A DNA stretch of 64,000 nucleotides from Bos javanicus (taxonomy: Eukaryota; Chordata; Mammalia; Artiodactyla; Bovidae), in NCBI RefSeq assembly GCF_032452875.1, contig NW_026893681.1:550713-614712 (forward strand). The letters run 5' to 3'. The position numbers and the translations under genes were made by a program. Shown piece after piece: positions 1-11,972 of the stretch; the stretch's first letter is position 1, and every line of letters begins with the position of its first letter. The notes beneath the pieces were generated by a model, which worked only from the letters and a program-made list of their open reading frames with translations, was not told where the DNA came from and searched no databases.

Positions 1-116
1 GGCTGATCATGCACTGATCACGTAACTGATCATGCACTGATCACATGGCTTATCATGCATTGATCATGTGATTCATCATGTGCTGATCATGTTTGGTGTC
101 ATACACTGATCATGTG
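1..116. repeat. 22/23-bp satellite array, left edge
   Basis: The monomer is GCACTGATCACG followed by TGRCTGATCAT. It is cut by the window start. The last part (about 80-116) is a diverged stretch reading TGATCATGTTTGGTGTC, which recurs just before the leader blocks at 4171, 8642 and 10255 and so marks their left flank. Confidence 0.9.
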
Positions 117-349
117 CCTCTGGAGGCAATGAACAAAGAGCTGAGTAGGCAGGAATCAGTAGGCAATAATCATGGAACTCAGCTGTGAGAAATCATGCTG
201 CTCAGCTGGCAATAATCAAGCAGATGAGCAGGCAGGAATTATGCAGCACAGCTGGCAATTGTCAAGCAGATGACAGGCAGGAATCGTGCAGCTCAGCTGG
301 CAATTGTCAAGCAGATGAGCAGACAGTAATCACGCAGCTCAGCAGGCCC
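117..349 (+). repeat. leader block A, without LTR
   Basis: This block of diverged 46-bp monomers (each two 23-mers) contains repeated CAGGAATCRYGCAGCTCAGC and TGGCAATTGTCAAGCAGATG. It is homologous to the segment that follows the primer-binding site in every LTR unit from 12,030 on, but here it joins satellite directly at CATGTG/CCTCTGGAGG with no LTR. It appears to be the unoccupied form of the LTR site. The alternative is secondary loss of the LTR. Confidence 0.8.
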
Positions 350-3300
350 TGATCACGTGACTGAGCATGCACTGTTCACGTGGCTGATCACACACTGATC
401 ACGTGAATGATCATGCACTGATCACGTGGCTATCATGCACTGATCACGTGACTGATCATGCACTGATCACGTAATTGTATGCACTGATCACGTGGCTATC
501 ATGCACTGATCACGTGGCTGATCATGCACTGATCACGTGACTGATCATGCACTGATCACGTAGCTATCATGCACTGATCACGTGGCTGATCATGCACTGA
601 TCACGGGACTGATCATGCACTGATCACGGCACTATCATGCACTGACTACATGACTCACATGCACTGATCACGTGCTGATCATGCACTGATCACGTGACTG
701 ATCATGCACTGATCACGTGACTGATCATGCACTGATCACGTGGCTATCATGCACTGATCACGTGGCTGATCATGCACTGATCACGTGACTGATCATGCAC
801 TGATCACGTGGCTGATCATGCACTGATCACGTGGCTGATCATGCAATGATCACGTAGCTACCATATACTGGTCACGTGACTGATCATGCACTGATCACGT
901 AAATGATCATGCACTGATCACGTGACTGATCATGCACTGATCACGTGACTGATCATGCACTGATCACGTGGCTATCATGCACTGATCACGTGGCTGATCA
1001 TGCAATGATCACGTAGCAACCATGTACTGGTCACGTGACTGATCATGCACTGATCACGTAATTGATCATGCACTGATCACGTGGCTCATCATGCACTGAT
1101 CACGTGACTGATCATGCACTGATCACGTGACTGATCATGCACTGATCACGTGGCTATCATGCACTGATCACGTGGCTGATCATGCACTGATCACGTGCCT
1201 GATCATGCACTGATCACGTGACTGATCATGCACTGATCACGTGGCTATCATGCACTGATCACGTGGCTATCATGCACTGATCACGTGGCTGATCATGCAC
1301 TGATCACGTGACTGATCATGCACTGATCACGTGGTATCATGCACTGATCACGTGGCTGATCATGCACTGATCACGTGTCTGATCATGCACTGATCACGTG
1401 GCTGATCATGCACTGATCACGTAGCTGATCATGCACTGATCACGTGGCTATCATGCACTGATCACGTGGCTGATCATGCACTGATCACGTGGCTTACATG
1501 CACTGATCACGTGACTGATCATGCACTGATCACGTAATTGATCATGCACTGATCACGTGACTGATCATGCACTGATCACGTGACTGATCATGCACTGATC
1601 ACGTGGCTATCATGCACTGATCACGTGGCTGATCATGCAATGATCACATAGCTACCATGTACTGGTCACATGACTGATCATGCACTGATCACGTAATTGA
1701 TCATGCACTGATCACGTGGCTGATCATGCACTGATCACGTGACTGATCATGCACTGATCACGTGACTGATCATGCACTGATCACGTGGCTATCATGCACT
1801 GATCACGTGGCTGATCATGCACTGATCACGTGACTGATCATGCACTGATCACGTGACTGATCATGCACTGATCACGTGGATATCATGCACTGATCACGTG
1901 GCTGATCATACACTGATCACGTGTCTGATCATGCACTGATCACGTGGCTGATCATACACTGATCACGTAACTGATCATGCACTGATCACGTGGCTATCAT
2001 GCACTGATCACGTGGCTGAACATGCACTGATCACGTGGCTGATCACACACCTGTCACGTGACTGATCATGCACTGATCACGTGGCACTCATGCACTGATC
2101 ACGTGGCTGATCATACACTGATCACGTAACTGATCATGCACACATCACGTGGCTATCATGCACTGCTCACGTGGCTGATCATGCAATGATCACGGAGCTA
2201 CCATATACTGGTCACGTGACTGATCATGCACTGATCACGTAAATGATCATGCACTGATCACGTGACTGATCATGCACTGATCACGTGGCTGATCATGCAC
2301 TGATCACGTAGCAACCATGCACTGGTCACGTGACTGATCATGCACTGATCACGTAATTGATCATGCACTGATCACGTGACTGATCATGCACTGATCACGT
2401 GGCTGATCACACAGTATCACGTGACTGATCATGCACTGATCACGTGGCTATCATGCACTGATCACGTGGCTATCATGCACTGATCACGTGGATATCATGC
2501 ACTGATCACGTGGCTGATCACACACGTATCACGTGACTGATCATGCACTGATCACGTGGCTGATCATGCACTGATCACGTGGCTACCATGCACTGGTCAC
2601 GTGACTGATCATGCACTGATCACGTAACTGATCATGCACTGATCACGTGACTGATCATGCACTGATCACGTGGCTATCATGCACTGATCACGTGGCTGAT
2701 CATGCACTGATCACGCAGCTACATGCACTGATCACGTGACTGATCATGCACTGATCACGTGACTGATCATGCACTGATCACGTGGCTATCATGCACTGAT
2801 CACGTGGCTGATCATGCACTGATCACGCAGCTATCATGCACTGGTCACGTGACTGATCATGCACTGATCACGTGGCTGATCATGCACTGATCACGTGACT
2901 GATCATGCACTGATCACGTGACTGATCATGCACTGATCACGTGGCTATCATGCACTGATCACGTGGCTGATCATGCACTGATCACGTGCCTGATCATGCA
3001 CTGATCACGTGACTGATCATGCACTGATCACGTGACTGATCATGCACTGATCACGTGGCTATCATGCACTGATCACGTGGCTGATCATGCACTGATCACG
3101 TGCCTGATCATGCACTGATCACGTGACTGATCATGCACTGATCACGTAGCAATCATGCACTGATCACGTGGCTGATCATGCACTGATCACGTGGCTATCA
3201 TGCACTGATCACGTGGCTATCATGCACTGATCACGTGGCTGATCATGCACTGATACCGTGACTGAGCATGGACTGATCACATGACTATCATGTAGTGATC

Positions 3301-3373
3301 ACGTGACTTAATGGCGCTGATCATGTGACTGATCATGCGCTGATCATGTTTGCTATCATACACTGATCATGTG
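350..3373. repeat. 22/23-bp satellite array, 3.0 kb
   Basis: Monomers are near-identical. Two 23-bp types (CGTGACTGATCAT and CGTGGCTGATCAT) and one 22-bp type (CGTGGCTATCAT) recur in a preferred order, giving an inner rhythm of about 68-91 bp. A marker variant, GCAATGATCACGTAGC followed by ACTGGTCACG, recurs near 843, 1011, 1637 and 2183. Nearly every monomer has CACGTG. From about 3252 a distinct flank starts with GATACCGTGACTGAGCATG; the same marker lies directly upstream of LTR copies 1, 7 and 12. Confidence 0.9.
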
Positions 3374-3611
3374 CCTCTGGAGGCAATAAACAAAGAGCTG
3401 AGTAGGCATGAATCAAACAGTCAGCAGGCAATAATCATGGAACTCAGCTGTGAGGAATCATGCTGCTCAGCTGGCAATAATCAAGCAGCTGAGCAGGCAG
3501 GAATTACGCAGCACAGCTGGCAATTGTCAAGCAGATGACAGGCAGGAATCGTGCAGCTCAGCTGGCAATTGTCAAGCAGATGAGCAGACTAATCACGCAG
3601 CTCAGCAGGCC
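3374..3611 (+). repeat. leader block B, without LTR
   Basis: Second unoccupied leader block. It differs from A in its flank (TTTGCTATCATACACTG instead of TTTGGTGTC) and inner variants (AATCAAACAGTCAGC). It pairs with block D, 4516 bp downstream. A short open frame runs through it only because the 23/46-bp period happens to lack stops in one frame; it has no coding signature. Confidence 0.8.
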
Positions 3612-4170
3612 CTGATCACGTGACTGAGCATGCACTGTTCACGTGGCTGATCATACACTGATCACGTGATTGATCATGCACTGATCACTTGGATATCATG
3701 CACTGATCACGTGGCTGATCATACACTGTTCACGTGTCTGACCATGCACTGATCACGTGGCTGATCATACACTGCTCACGTAACTGATCATGCACTGATC
3801 ACGTAACTGATCATGCACTGATCACGTGGCTGATCATGCACTGATCACGTGGCTACCATGTACTGGTCACGTGACTGATCATGCACTGATCACGTAACTG
3901 ATCATGCACTGATCACGTGGCTGATCATGCACTGATCACGTGACTGATCATGCACTGATCACGTGACTGATCATGCACTGATCACGTGGCTATCATGCAC
4001 TGCTCACGTGGCTGATCATGCACTGATCACGCAGCTACCATGTACTGGTCACATGACTGATCATGCACTGATCACGTAATTGATCATGCACTGATCACGT
4101 GGCTTATCATGCACTGATCATGTGACTGATCATGTGCTGATCATGTTTGGTGTCACACACTGATCATGTG
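3612..4170. repeat. 22/23-bp satellite array, short spacer
   Basis: About 560 bp of 23-mers between blocks B and C. It includes the diverged monomers ATCACTTGGATATCATG and ACTGTTCACGTGTCTGACC, which recur near 8200-8260 after block D. That confirms the 4.5-kb higher-order repeat. Confidence 0.88.
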
Positions 4171-4407
4171 CATCTGGAGGCAATGAACAAAGAGCTGAGT
4201 AGGCAGGAATCAGTCATCAGGCTATAATCATGGAACTCAGCCTGAGAAATCATGCTGCTCAGCTGGCAATAATCAAGTAGATGAGCAGGCAGGAATTACG
4301 CAGCACAGGTGGCAATTGTCAAGCAGATGACAGGCAGGAATCGTGCAGCTCAGCTGGCAATTGTCAAGCAGATGAGCAGACAGTAATCACGCAGCTCAGC
4401 AGGCCCT
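4171..4407 (+). repeat. leader block C, without LTR
   Basis: The left junction is CATGTG/CATCTGGAGG, a one-base variant of the CCTCTGGAGG seen elsewhere. The upstream flank is TTTGGTGTCACACAC. Its partner is block E at 8642, 4471 bp away. It shares AATCAAGTAGATGAGC with E and F. Confidence 0.8.
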
Positions 4408-7400
4408 GATCACGTGACTGAGCATGCACTGTTCACGTGGCTGATCACACACCGATCACGTGAATGATCATGCACTGATCACGTAACTGTCATGCACTGA
4501 TCACGTGGCTGATCATGCACTGATCACGTGGCTGATCATGCACTGATCACGTGACTGATCATGCACTGATCACGTAGCTATCATGCACTGATCACGTGGC
4601 TGATCATGCACTGATCACGGGACTGATCATGCACTGATCACGGGCTATCATGCACTGACACATGACTGACATGCACTGATCACGTGATGATCATGCACTG
4701 ATCACGTGACTGATCATGCACTGATCACGTGGCTGATCATGCACTGATCACGTGGCTGATCATGCACTGATCACGTGGCTATCATGCACTGATCACGTGG
4801 CTGATCATGCAATGATCACGCAGCTATCATGTACTGATCACGTGACTGATCATGCACTGATCACGTGACTGATCATGCACTGATCACGTGGCTGATCATG
4901 CACTGATCACGTGGCTTATCATGCACTGATCACGTGGCTATCATGCACTGATCACGTGGCTGATCATACTGATCACGTGCCTCGTCATGCACTGATCACG
5001 TGGCTGATCATGCACTGATCACGTGACTGATCATGCACTGATCACGTGGCTATCATGCACTGATCACGTGGCTATCATGCACTGATCACGTGGCTGATCA
5101 TGCACTGATCACGTGGCTACCATGTACTGATCACGTGACTGATCATGCACTGATCACGTGGCTGATCATGCACTGATCACGTGGCTGATCATGCACTGAT
5201 CACGTGTCTGACCATGCACTGATCACGTGGCTGATCATACACTGATCACGTAACTGATCATGCACTGATCACGTGGCTATCATGCACTGATCACGTGGCT
5301 GATCATGCACTGATCACGTGGCTGATCACACACCTGTCACGTGACTGATCATGCACTGATCACGTGGCACTCATGCACTGATCACGTGGCTGATCATACT
5401 CTGATCACGTAACTGATCATGCACACATCACGTGGCTATCTTGCACTTCTCACGTGGCTGATCATGCAATGATCACGTAGCTACCATATACTGGTCACGT
5501 GACTGATCATGCACAGATCACGTAAATGATCATGCACTGATCAGTGACTGATCATGCACTGATCACGTGACTGATCATGCACTGATCACGTGGCTATCAT
5601 GCACTGCTCACGTGGCTGATCATGCAATGATCACGTAGCAACCATGTACTGGTCACGTGACTGATCATGCACTGATCACGTGATTGATCATGCACTGATC
5701 ACGTGACTCATCATGCACTGATCACGTGGCTGATCACACACGTATCACGTGACTGATCATGCACTGATCACGTGGCTATCATGCACTGATCACGTGGCTA
5801 TCATGCACTGATCACGTGGATATCATGCACTGATCACGTGGCTGATCACACACGTATCACATGACTGATCATGCACTGATCACGTGGCTATCATGCACTG
5901 ATCACGTGGCTGATCATGCACTGATCACGTAACTGATCATGCACTGATCACGTGGCTATCATGCACTGATCACGTGGCTGATCATGCACTGATCACGTGG
6001 CTGATCATGCACTGATCACGTGACTATCATGCACTGATCACGTGGCACTCATGCACTGATCACGTGGCTGATCATACACTGATCACGTGACTGATCATGC
6101 ACTGATCACGTGGCTATCATGCACTGATCACGTGGCTGTCATGCAATGATCACGTAGCTACCATGCACTGATCACGTGACTGATCATGCACTGATCACGT
6201 GAATGATCATGCACTGATCAGTGACTGATCATGCACTGATCACGTGACTGATCATGCACTGATCACGTGGCTGATCATGCACTGATCACGTGACTGATCA
6301 TGCACTGATCACGTGGCTGATCATGCACTGATCACGTGGCTGATCATGCACTGATCACGTGACTGATCATGCACTGATCACGTGACTGATCATGCACTGA
6401 TCACGTGGCTGATCATGCACTGATCACGTGACTGATCATGCACTGATCACGTGACTGATCATGCACTGATCACGTGACTGATCATGCACTGATCACGTAA
6501 TTGATCATGCACTGATCACGTGGCTGATCATCACTGATCACGTGACTGATCATGCACTGATCACGTGACTGATCATGCACTGATCAGTGGCTATCATGCA
6601 CTGATCACGTGGCTGATCATGCACTGATCACGTGACTGATCATGCACTGATCACTGGCTATCATGCACTGATCACCTGGCTATCATGCACTGATCACGTG
6701 GCTGATCATACACTGATCACGTGACTGATCATGCACTGATCACGTCTATATCATGCACTGATCACGTGACTGATCATGCACTGATCACCCGGATGATCAT
6801 GCACTGATCATGTGACTGATCATGCACTGATCACGTGGCTATCATGCACTGATCACGTGGCTGATCATGCACTGATCACGTAGCTACCATGCACTGATCA
6901 CGTGACTGATCATGCACTGATCACGTAATTGATCATGCACTGATCACGTGACTGATCATGCACTGATCACGTGACTGATCATGCACTGATCACGTGACTG
7001 ATCATGCACTGATCACGTGGCTATCATGCACTGATCACGTGGCTGATCATGCACTGATCACGTAGCTATCATGCACTGATCACGTGACTGATCATGCACT
7101 GATCACGTAATTGATCATGCACTGATCACGTGGCTGATCATGCACTGATCACGTAGCTACCATGCACTGATCACGTGACTGATCATGCACTGATCACGTA
7201 ATTGATCATGTGGCTGATCATGCACTGATCACTTTTCTGATCATGCACTGATCACGTGGCTATCATGCACTGATCACGTGGCTGATCATGCACTGATCAC
7301 GTGCCTGATCATGCACTGATCACGTGGCTATCATGCACTGATCACGTGACTGATCATGCACTGATCACGTGTCTGATCTTGCACTGATCACGTGGCTTCA

Positions 7401-7889
7401 TGCACTGCTCACGTGGCTGATCATGCATGATCACGCAGCTACCATGTACTGGTCACATGACTGATCATGCACTGATCACGTGACTGATCATGCAGTGATC
7501 ACGTGGCTATCATGCACTACTCACGTGGCTGATCATGCAATGATCATGTAGCTACCATGTACAGGTCACGTGAATGATCATACACCCATCAGGTGACTGA
7601 TCATGCACTGATCACGTGGCTATCATGCACTGATCACGAGACTGATCATGCACTGATCACGTCTATATCATGCACTGATCACATGACTGCCCATGCACTG
7701 ATCACGTGGATGATCATACACTAATCTTGTGACAGATCATGCACTGATCACGTGGCTGATCATGCACTGATACCGTGACTGAGCATGGACTGATCACATG
7801 ACTATCATGTAGTGATCACGTGACTTAATGGCGCTGATCATGTGACTGATCATGCGCTGATCATGTTTGTATCATACACTGATCATGTG
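4408..7889. repeat. 22/23-bp satellite array, 3.5 kb
   Basis: This is the longest uninterrupted pure stretch in the window. Several monomers carry small deletions (GATCAGTGACTG lacking CG near 5545 and 6218). A run near 5200-5460 (GTGTCTGACC, then GGCTGATCACACACCTGTC, then GGCACTCATGC) copies the one near 1920-2160, showing a kilobase-scale repeat inside the array. The right end (from 7769) repeats the flank seen at 3252. Confidence 0.9.
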
Positions 7890-8130
7890 CCTCTGGAGGC
7901 AATAAACAAAGAGCTGAGTAGGCACGAATCAAACAGTCAGCAGGCAATAATCATGGAACTCAGCTGTGAGGAATCATGCTGCTCAGCTGGCAATAATCAA
8001 GCAGCTGAGCAGGCAGGAATTACGCAGCACAGCTGGCAATTGTCAAGCAGATGACAGGCAGGAATCGTGCAGCTCAGCTGGCAATTGTCAAGCAGATGAG
8101 CAGACAGTAATCACGCAGCTCAGCAGGCCC
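7890..8130 (+). repeat. leader block D, without LTR
   Basis: Near-copy of block B with the same flank and internal variants. It differs by ACGAATC against ATGAATC and ends GGCCCAGATCACG instead of GGCCCTGATCACG. Confidence 0.8.
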
Positions 8131-8641
8131 AGATCACGTGACTGAGCATGCACTGTTCACGTGGCTGATCATACACTGATCACGTGATTGATCATGCACT
8201 GATCACTTGGATATCATGCACTGATCACGTGGCTGATCATACACTGTTCACGTGTCTGACCATGCACTGATCACGTGGCTGATCATACACTGCTCACGTA
8301 ACTGATCATGCACTGATCACGTGGCTATCATGCACTGATCACGTGGCTGAACATGCACTGATCACGTGGCTGATCACACACCTGTCACGTGACATATCAT
8401 GCACTGATCACGTGGCACTCATGCACTGATCACGTGGCTGATCATGCACTGATCACGTGGCTATCATGCACTGCTCACGTGGCTGATCATGCAATGATCA
8501 CGTAGCTACCATATACTGGTCACGTGACTGATCATGCACTGATCACGTAATTGATCATGCACTGATCACGTGGCTTATCATGCATTGATCACGTGACTGA
8601 TCATGTGCTGATCATGTTTGGTGTCACACACTGATCATGTT
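8131..8641. repeat. 22/23-bp satellite array, short spacer
   Basis: About 510 bp of 23-mers between blocks D and E. Its first part matches 3612-3790. It then contains GGCTGAACATGC and GGCTGATCACACACCTGTC, which belong to the kilobase-scale motif of the long arrays. That suggests an unequal exchange joined two array positions here. Confidence 0.87.
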
Positions 8642-8879
8642 CCTCTGGAGGCAATGAACATAGAGCTGAGTAGGCAGGAATCAGTCAGCAGGCTATAATC
8701 ATGGAACTCAGCTCTGAGAAATCATGCTGCTCAGCTGGCAATAATCAAGTAGATGAGCAGACAGGAATTATGCAGCACAGGTGGCTATTGTCAAGGAGAT
8801 GACAGGCAGGAATCGTGCAGCTCAGCTGGAAATTGTCAAGCAGATGAGCAGACAGTAATCACGCAGCTCAGCAGGCCTT
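8642..8879 (+). repeat. leader block E, without LTR
   Basis: Junction reads CATGTT/CCTCTGGAGG. It shares GAACATAGAGCTGAG and AGCTGGAAATTGTCAAG with block F only, so E and F are recent duplicates (1613 bp apart). It ends GGCCTTGATCACG, also shared with F. Confidence 0.8.
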
Positions 8880-10254
8880 GATCACGTGACAGAGCATGCA
8901 CTGTTCACATGGCTGATCACACTCCTATCACGTGACTGATCATGCACTGATCATGTGACTGATCATGCACTGATCACGTAGCTATCATGCACTGATCACT
9001 TGGCTGATCATACACTCATCACGGGACTGATCGTGCACTTATCACGGCGCTATCATGCATTGACTACATGACTCACATGCACTGATCACGTGGATGATCA
9101 TGCACTGATCACGTGACTGACCATACACTGATCACGTGACTGATCAGGCACTGATCACATGGCTGATCATGCACTGATCACGTGGCTATCATGCACTGCT
9201 CATGTGGCTGATCAGGCAATGATCACGTAGCTACCATGTACTGGTCACGTGACTGATCATGTACTGATCACGTGACTGATCATGCACTGATCACGTGGCT
9301 GATCATGCACTGATCACGTGATTGATCATGCACTGATCACGTGGCTGATCATGCACTGATCCCGTGGCTGATCATGCACTGATCACGTGACTGATCATGC
9401 ACTGATCACGTGACTGATCATGCACTGATCACGTGGCTATCATGCACTGATCACTTGGCTGGTCATACACTGATCACATGACTGATCATGCACTGATCAC
9501 GTGATTGATCATGTACTGATCACGTGACTGATCATGCACTGATCACGTGGCTGATCATGCACTGATCACTTGCCTGATCATGCAATGATCACGTGACTGA
9601 CCATGCACTGATCACGTGACTGATCATCCACTGATCAGTTGGCTATCATGCACTTATTACTTGGCTGATCATACACTGATCACGTGACTGATAATGCACT
9701 GATCATCTGGCTATCATGCACTGATTACTCGGCTATCAGGCACTGATCACGTGGTTGATCATACACTGATCACGTGACTGATCATGCACTGATCACGCCT
9801 ATATCATGCACTGATCACATGACTGCCCATGCACTGATGACCCGGATGATCATACACTGATCATGCAACAGATCATGCACTGATCACGTGGCTATCATGC
9901 ACTGCTCACACGGCTGTCCATGCAATGAACACGTAGCTACCATGTACTGGTCACGTGAGTGATCATGCACTGATCACGTAACTGATCATGCACTGATCAC
10001 GTGACTTATCATGCCCTGATCACGTGACTGATCATGCACTGATCACGTGACTGATCATGCACTGATCTCGTGGCTATCATGCACGGCTCATGTGGCTGAT
10101 CATCCAATGATCACGTAGCTACCATATACTGGTCACATGACTGATCATGCACTTATCACATAATTGATCATGCACTGATCACCTGGCTTATCATGCATTG
10201 ATCATGTGACTGATCATGTGCTGATCATGTTTGGTGTCACACACTGATCATGTG
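8880..10254. repeat. eroded 22/23-bp satellite array
   Basis: The same 23-bp satellite, but with clearly more point changes per monomer than 350-7889 (for example ATCACTTGG, ATCATCTGGC, TTATTACTTGG). The greater decay is what one expects near the edge of a homogenised array. About 8880-9260 is duplicated at 10492-10873. Confidence 0.85.
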
Positions 10255-10491
10255 CCTCTGGAGGCAATGAACATAGAGCTGAGTAGGCAGGAATCAGTCA
10301 GCAGGCTATAATCATGGAACTCAGCTCTGAGAAATCATGCTGCTCAGCTGGCAATAATCAAGTAGATGAGCAGGCAGGAATTATACAGCACAGGTGGCAA
10401 TTGTCAAGGAGATGACAGGCAGGAATCGTGCAGCTCAGCTGGAAATTGTCAAGCAGATGAGCAGACAGTAATCACGCAGCTCAGCAGGCCT
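10255..10491 (+). repeat. leader block F, without LTR
   Basis: Last unoccupied leader block before the LTR array begins. It is the duplicate of block E and has the canonical junction CATGTG/CCTCTGGAGG. Confidence 0.8.
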
Positions 10492-10920
10492 TGATCACGT
10501 GACTGAGCATGCACTGTTCACATGGCTGATCACACTCCTATCACGTGACTGATCATGCACTGATCATGTGACTGATCATGCACTGATCACGTAGCTATCT
10601 TGCACTGATCACTTGGCTGATCATACACTGATCACGGGACTGATCATGCACTTATCACGGCGCTATCCTGCTTTGACTACATGACTCCACATGCACTGAT
10701 CACGTGGATGATCATGCACTGATCACGTGACTGACCATACACTGATCACGTGACTGATCAGGCACTGATCACATGGCTGATCATGCACTGATCACGTGGC
10801 TATCATGCACTGCTCACGTGGCTGCTCAGGCAATGATCACGTAGCTACCATGTACTGGTCACGTGACTGATCATGCACTGATCACGTAATTGATCATGCA
10901 CTGATCATGTGGCTGATCAT
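10492..10920. repeat. eroded satellite, duplicated copy
   Basis: Follows the sequence of 8880-9260 at a constant offset of about 1613 bp, including the TGACTACATGACTC variant and ACTGATCAGGCACTGATCAC. The match is lost near 10,873. Confidence 0.82.
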
Positions 10921-11426
10921 GCACTGATCACGTGGCAGAGCATGCACTGATCACGTGGCTATCATGCACTGATGACGTGGCTGCGCATGCACTGATGACG
11001 TGGCTGATCAGGCACTGATCACATGGCTCATCATGCACTGATCACGTGTTTATCAGGCAATGATCAGTGACTGACAGGCGCTGATCATGGGACTGTGCAC
11101 GCACTGATCACGTGGCTATCATGCACTGATCACGTGACTGCGCATGCATTGATGATGTGGCTGTTCGGGCACTGATCACGTGTTTATCAGACAGTGATCA
11201 GTGACTGACAGGCGCTGATCAGGGGACTGTGCACGCACTGATCAGGTGGCTGATCAGGAACTGACCACCTGACTGGGCATGCATTGATCACGTGACTGTT
11301 CGTTCACTGATCACGTGTTTATCCTACGGTGATCACGTGACTGAGAGGCGCTGATCACGTGACTGTGCCGTCAGTGATCACGTGGCTGAGCAGGCACTGA
11401 TACCGTGACTGAGCATGCACTGATCA
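10921..11426. repeat. first LTR-unit-type spacer
   Basis: From about 10,920 the monomers switch to the forms found between LTRs: GATGACGTGGC, GTTTATCAGGCAATG, GACTGACAGGCGCTG, GTGCACGCACTGATC and GAGAGGCGCTGATC. This spacer therefore belongs to the macrosatellite although no LTR precedes it. It marks the boundary between two satellite families. It ends GATACCGTGACTGAGCATG just before LTR copy 1. Confidence 0.82.
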
Positions 11427-11830
11427 TGTGCCGGGAGCCGGGGAGGCATTCCACTCTGGACAAAGGTCATGAGGAAGGAGGCTCGGCATACGCAAATGTG
11501 GGATCGAGCCTCAGGAGTCCACCCGGATATTTTCGAGCATCTCCCCCCGAAAAAACCCAGAGTCTGCCTACTGTATTGCTTTGTGCTCTCACCTCTGATT
11601 TCACTGGGGGCTGTCCCCCACCACCATCTCGCTCTCTCTGTCAAAGAGTTATCTTACAGCTCCAATTCATAAAGTTCCTTGTCATTCTTCCCTTTAACTT
11701 CCAGCTGAGTCTCCATCTGGAGCTCGGAACCCACCACGCTTACTAATTATGCCTGGGCTGCTAAGACCCACTCGAGAAGGTGTCTAGGGTGAGGCACCTT
11801 TCGCTATTCGAGAGGGCGCCTGCGGCCTAC

Positions 11831-11836
11831 GTAAGT
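11831..11836 (+). other. splice-donor-like GTAAGT in LTR
   Basis: TACGTAAGTGG matches the 5' splice-site consensus well. It lies in U3, upstream of the TATA box, so it would not serve a transcript started at the LTR's own TATA; only read-through RNA from an upstream unit could use it. It is kept in nearly all copies but changed to TTAAGT in copy 2 and GGAAGT in copy 12. Confidence 0.3.
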
Positions 11837-11840
11837 GGTG

Positions 11841-11863
11841 CAAACTTCTTGTCTTGAAGTTTG
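11841..11863. repeat. inverted repeat in LTR U3
   Basis: CAAACTTC and GAAGTTTG form a perfect 8-bp inverted repeat around a 7-base loop. In copies 8, 13, 19 and 22 the loop reads TTGTCTA, creating TCTAGA, while the stem is unchanged. Function unknown. Confidence 0.6.
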
Positions 11864-11964
11864 ATTGGTCTTCCGCGTAAACCAAGCTACTCAGTCTCTT
11901 TTCTCCACCGAATTTTCCTACTGAGCTCTCCTCATACTATTATTCTTGACATCTCTGATTAGCA

Positions 11965-11972
11965 TATAAATA
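11965..11972 (+). promoter_or_regulatory. LTR TATA box
   Basis: TATAAATA lies 65 bases before the LTR end, about 100 bases downstream of the inverted CCAAT box. It is present in all 38 complete copies, with one altered form in copy 18. Transcription from it would start near CTTCGAATACC and run rightward through the primer-binding site into leader and satellite. Activity is not demonstrable from sequence. Confidence 0.65.

Noticed and set aside
350..3373. Origin of replication or bacterial iteron array
   Set aside because: Direct repeats of 22/23 bp with GATC could suggest iterons or a SeqA/Dam region, but length (kilobases), the LTR and the absence of any bacterial gene rule this out.
3350..3538. 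62-70-codon frames across leader blocks B and D
   Set aside because: They start at TTG or CTG-type codons in satellite. The similarity between them is explained by the 4.5-kb duplication, and blocks A, C, E and F do not keep the frame.
1..11000. CRISPR array
   Set aside because: Regular 22/23-bp repetition has no unique spacers and no cas genes. Monomers abut directly and the context is vertebrate satellite.
11405..11746. Plus- and minus-strand frames of 63-128 codons across the LTR 5' half
   Set aside because: They overlap each other on both strands, start at GTG/CTG-type codons in satellite, and change frame with the C/A homopolymer length. They are chance frames in LTR U3.
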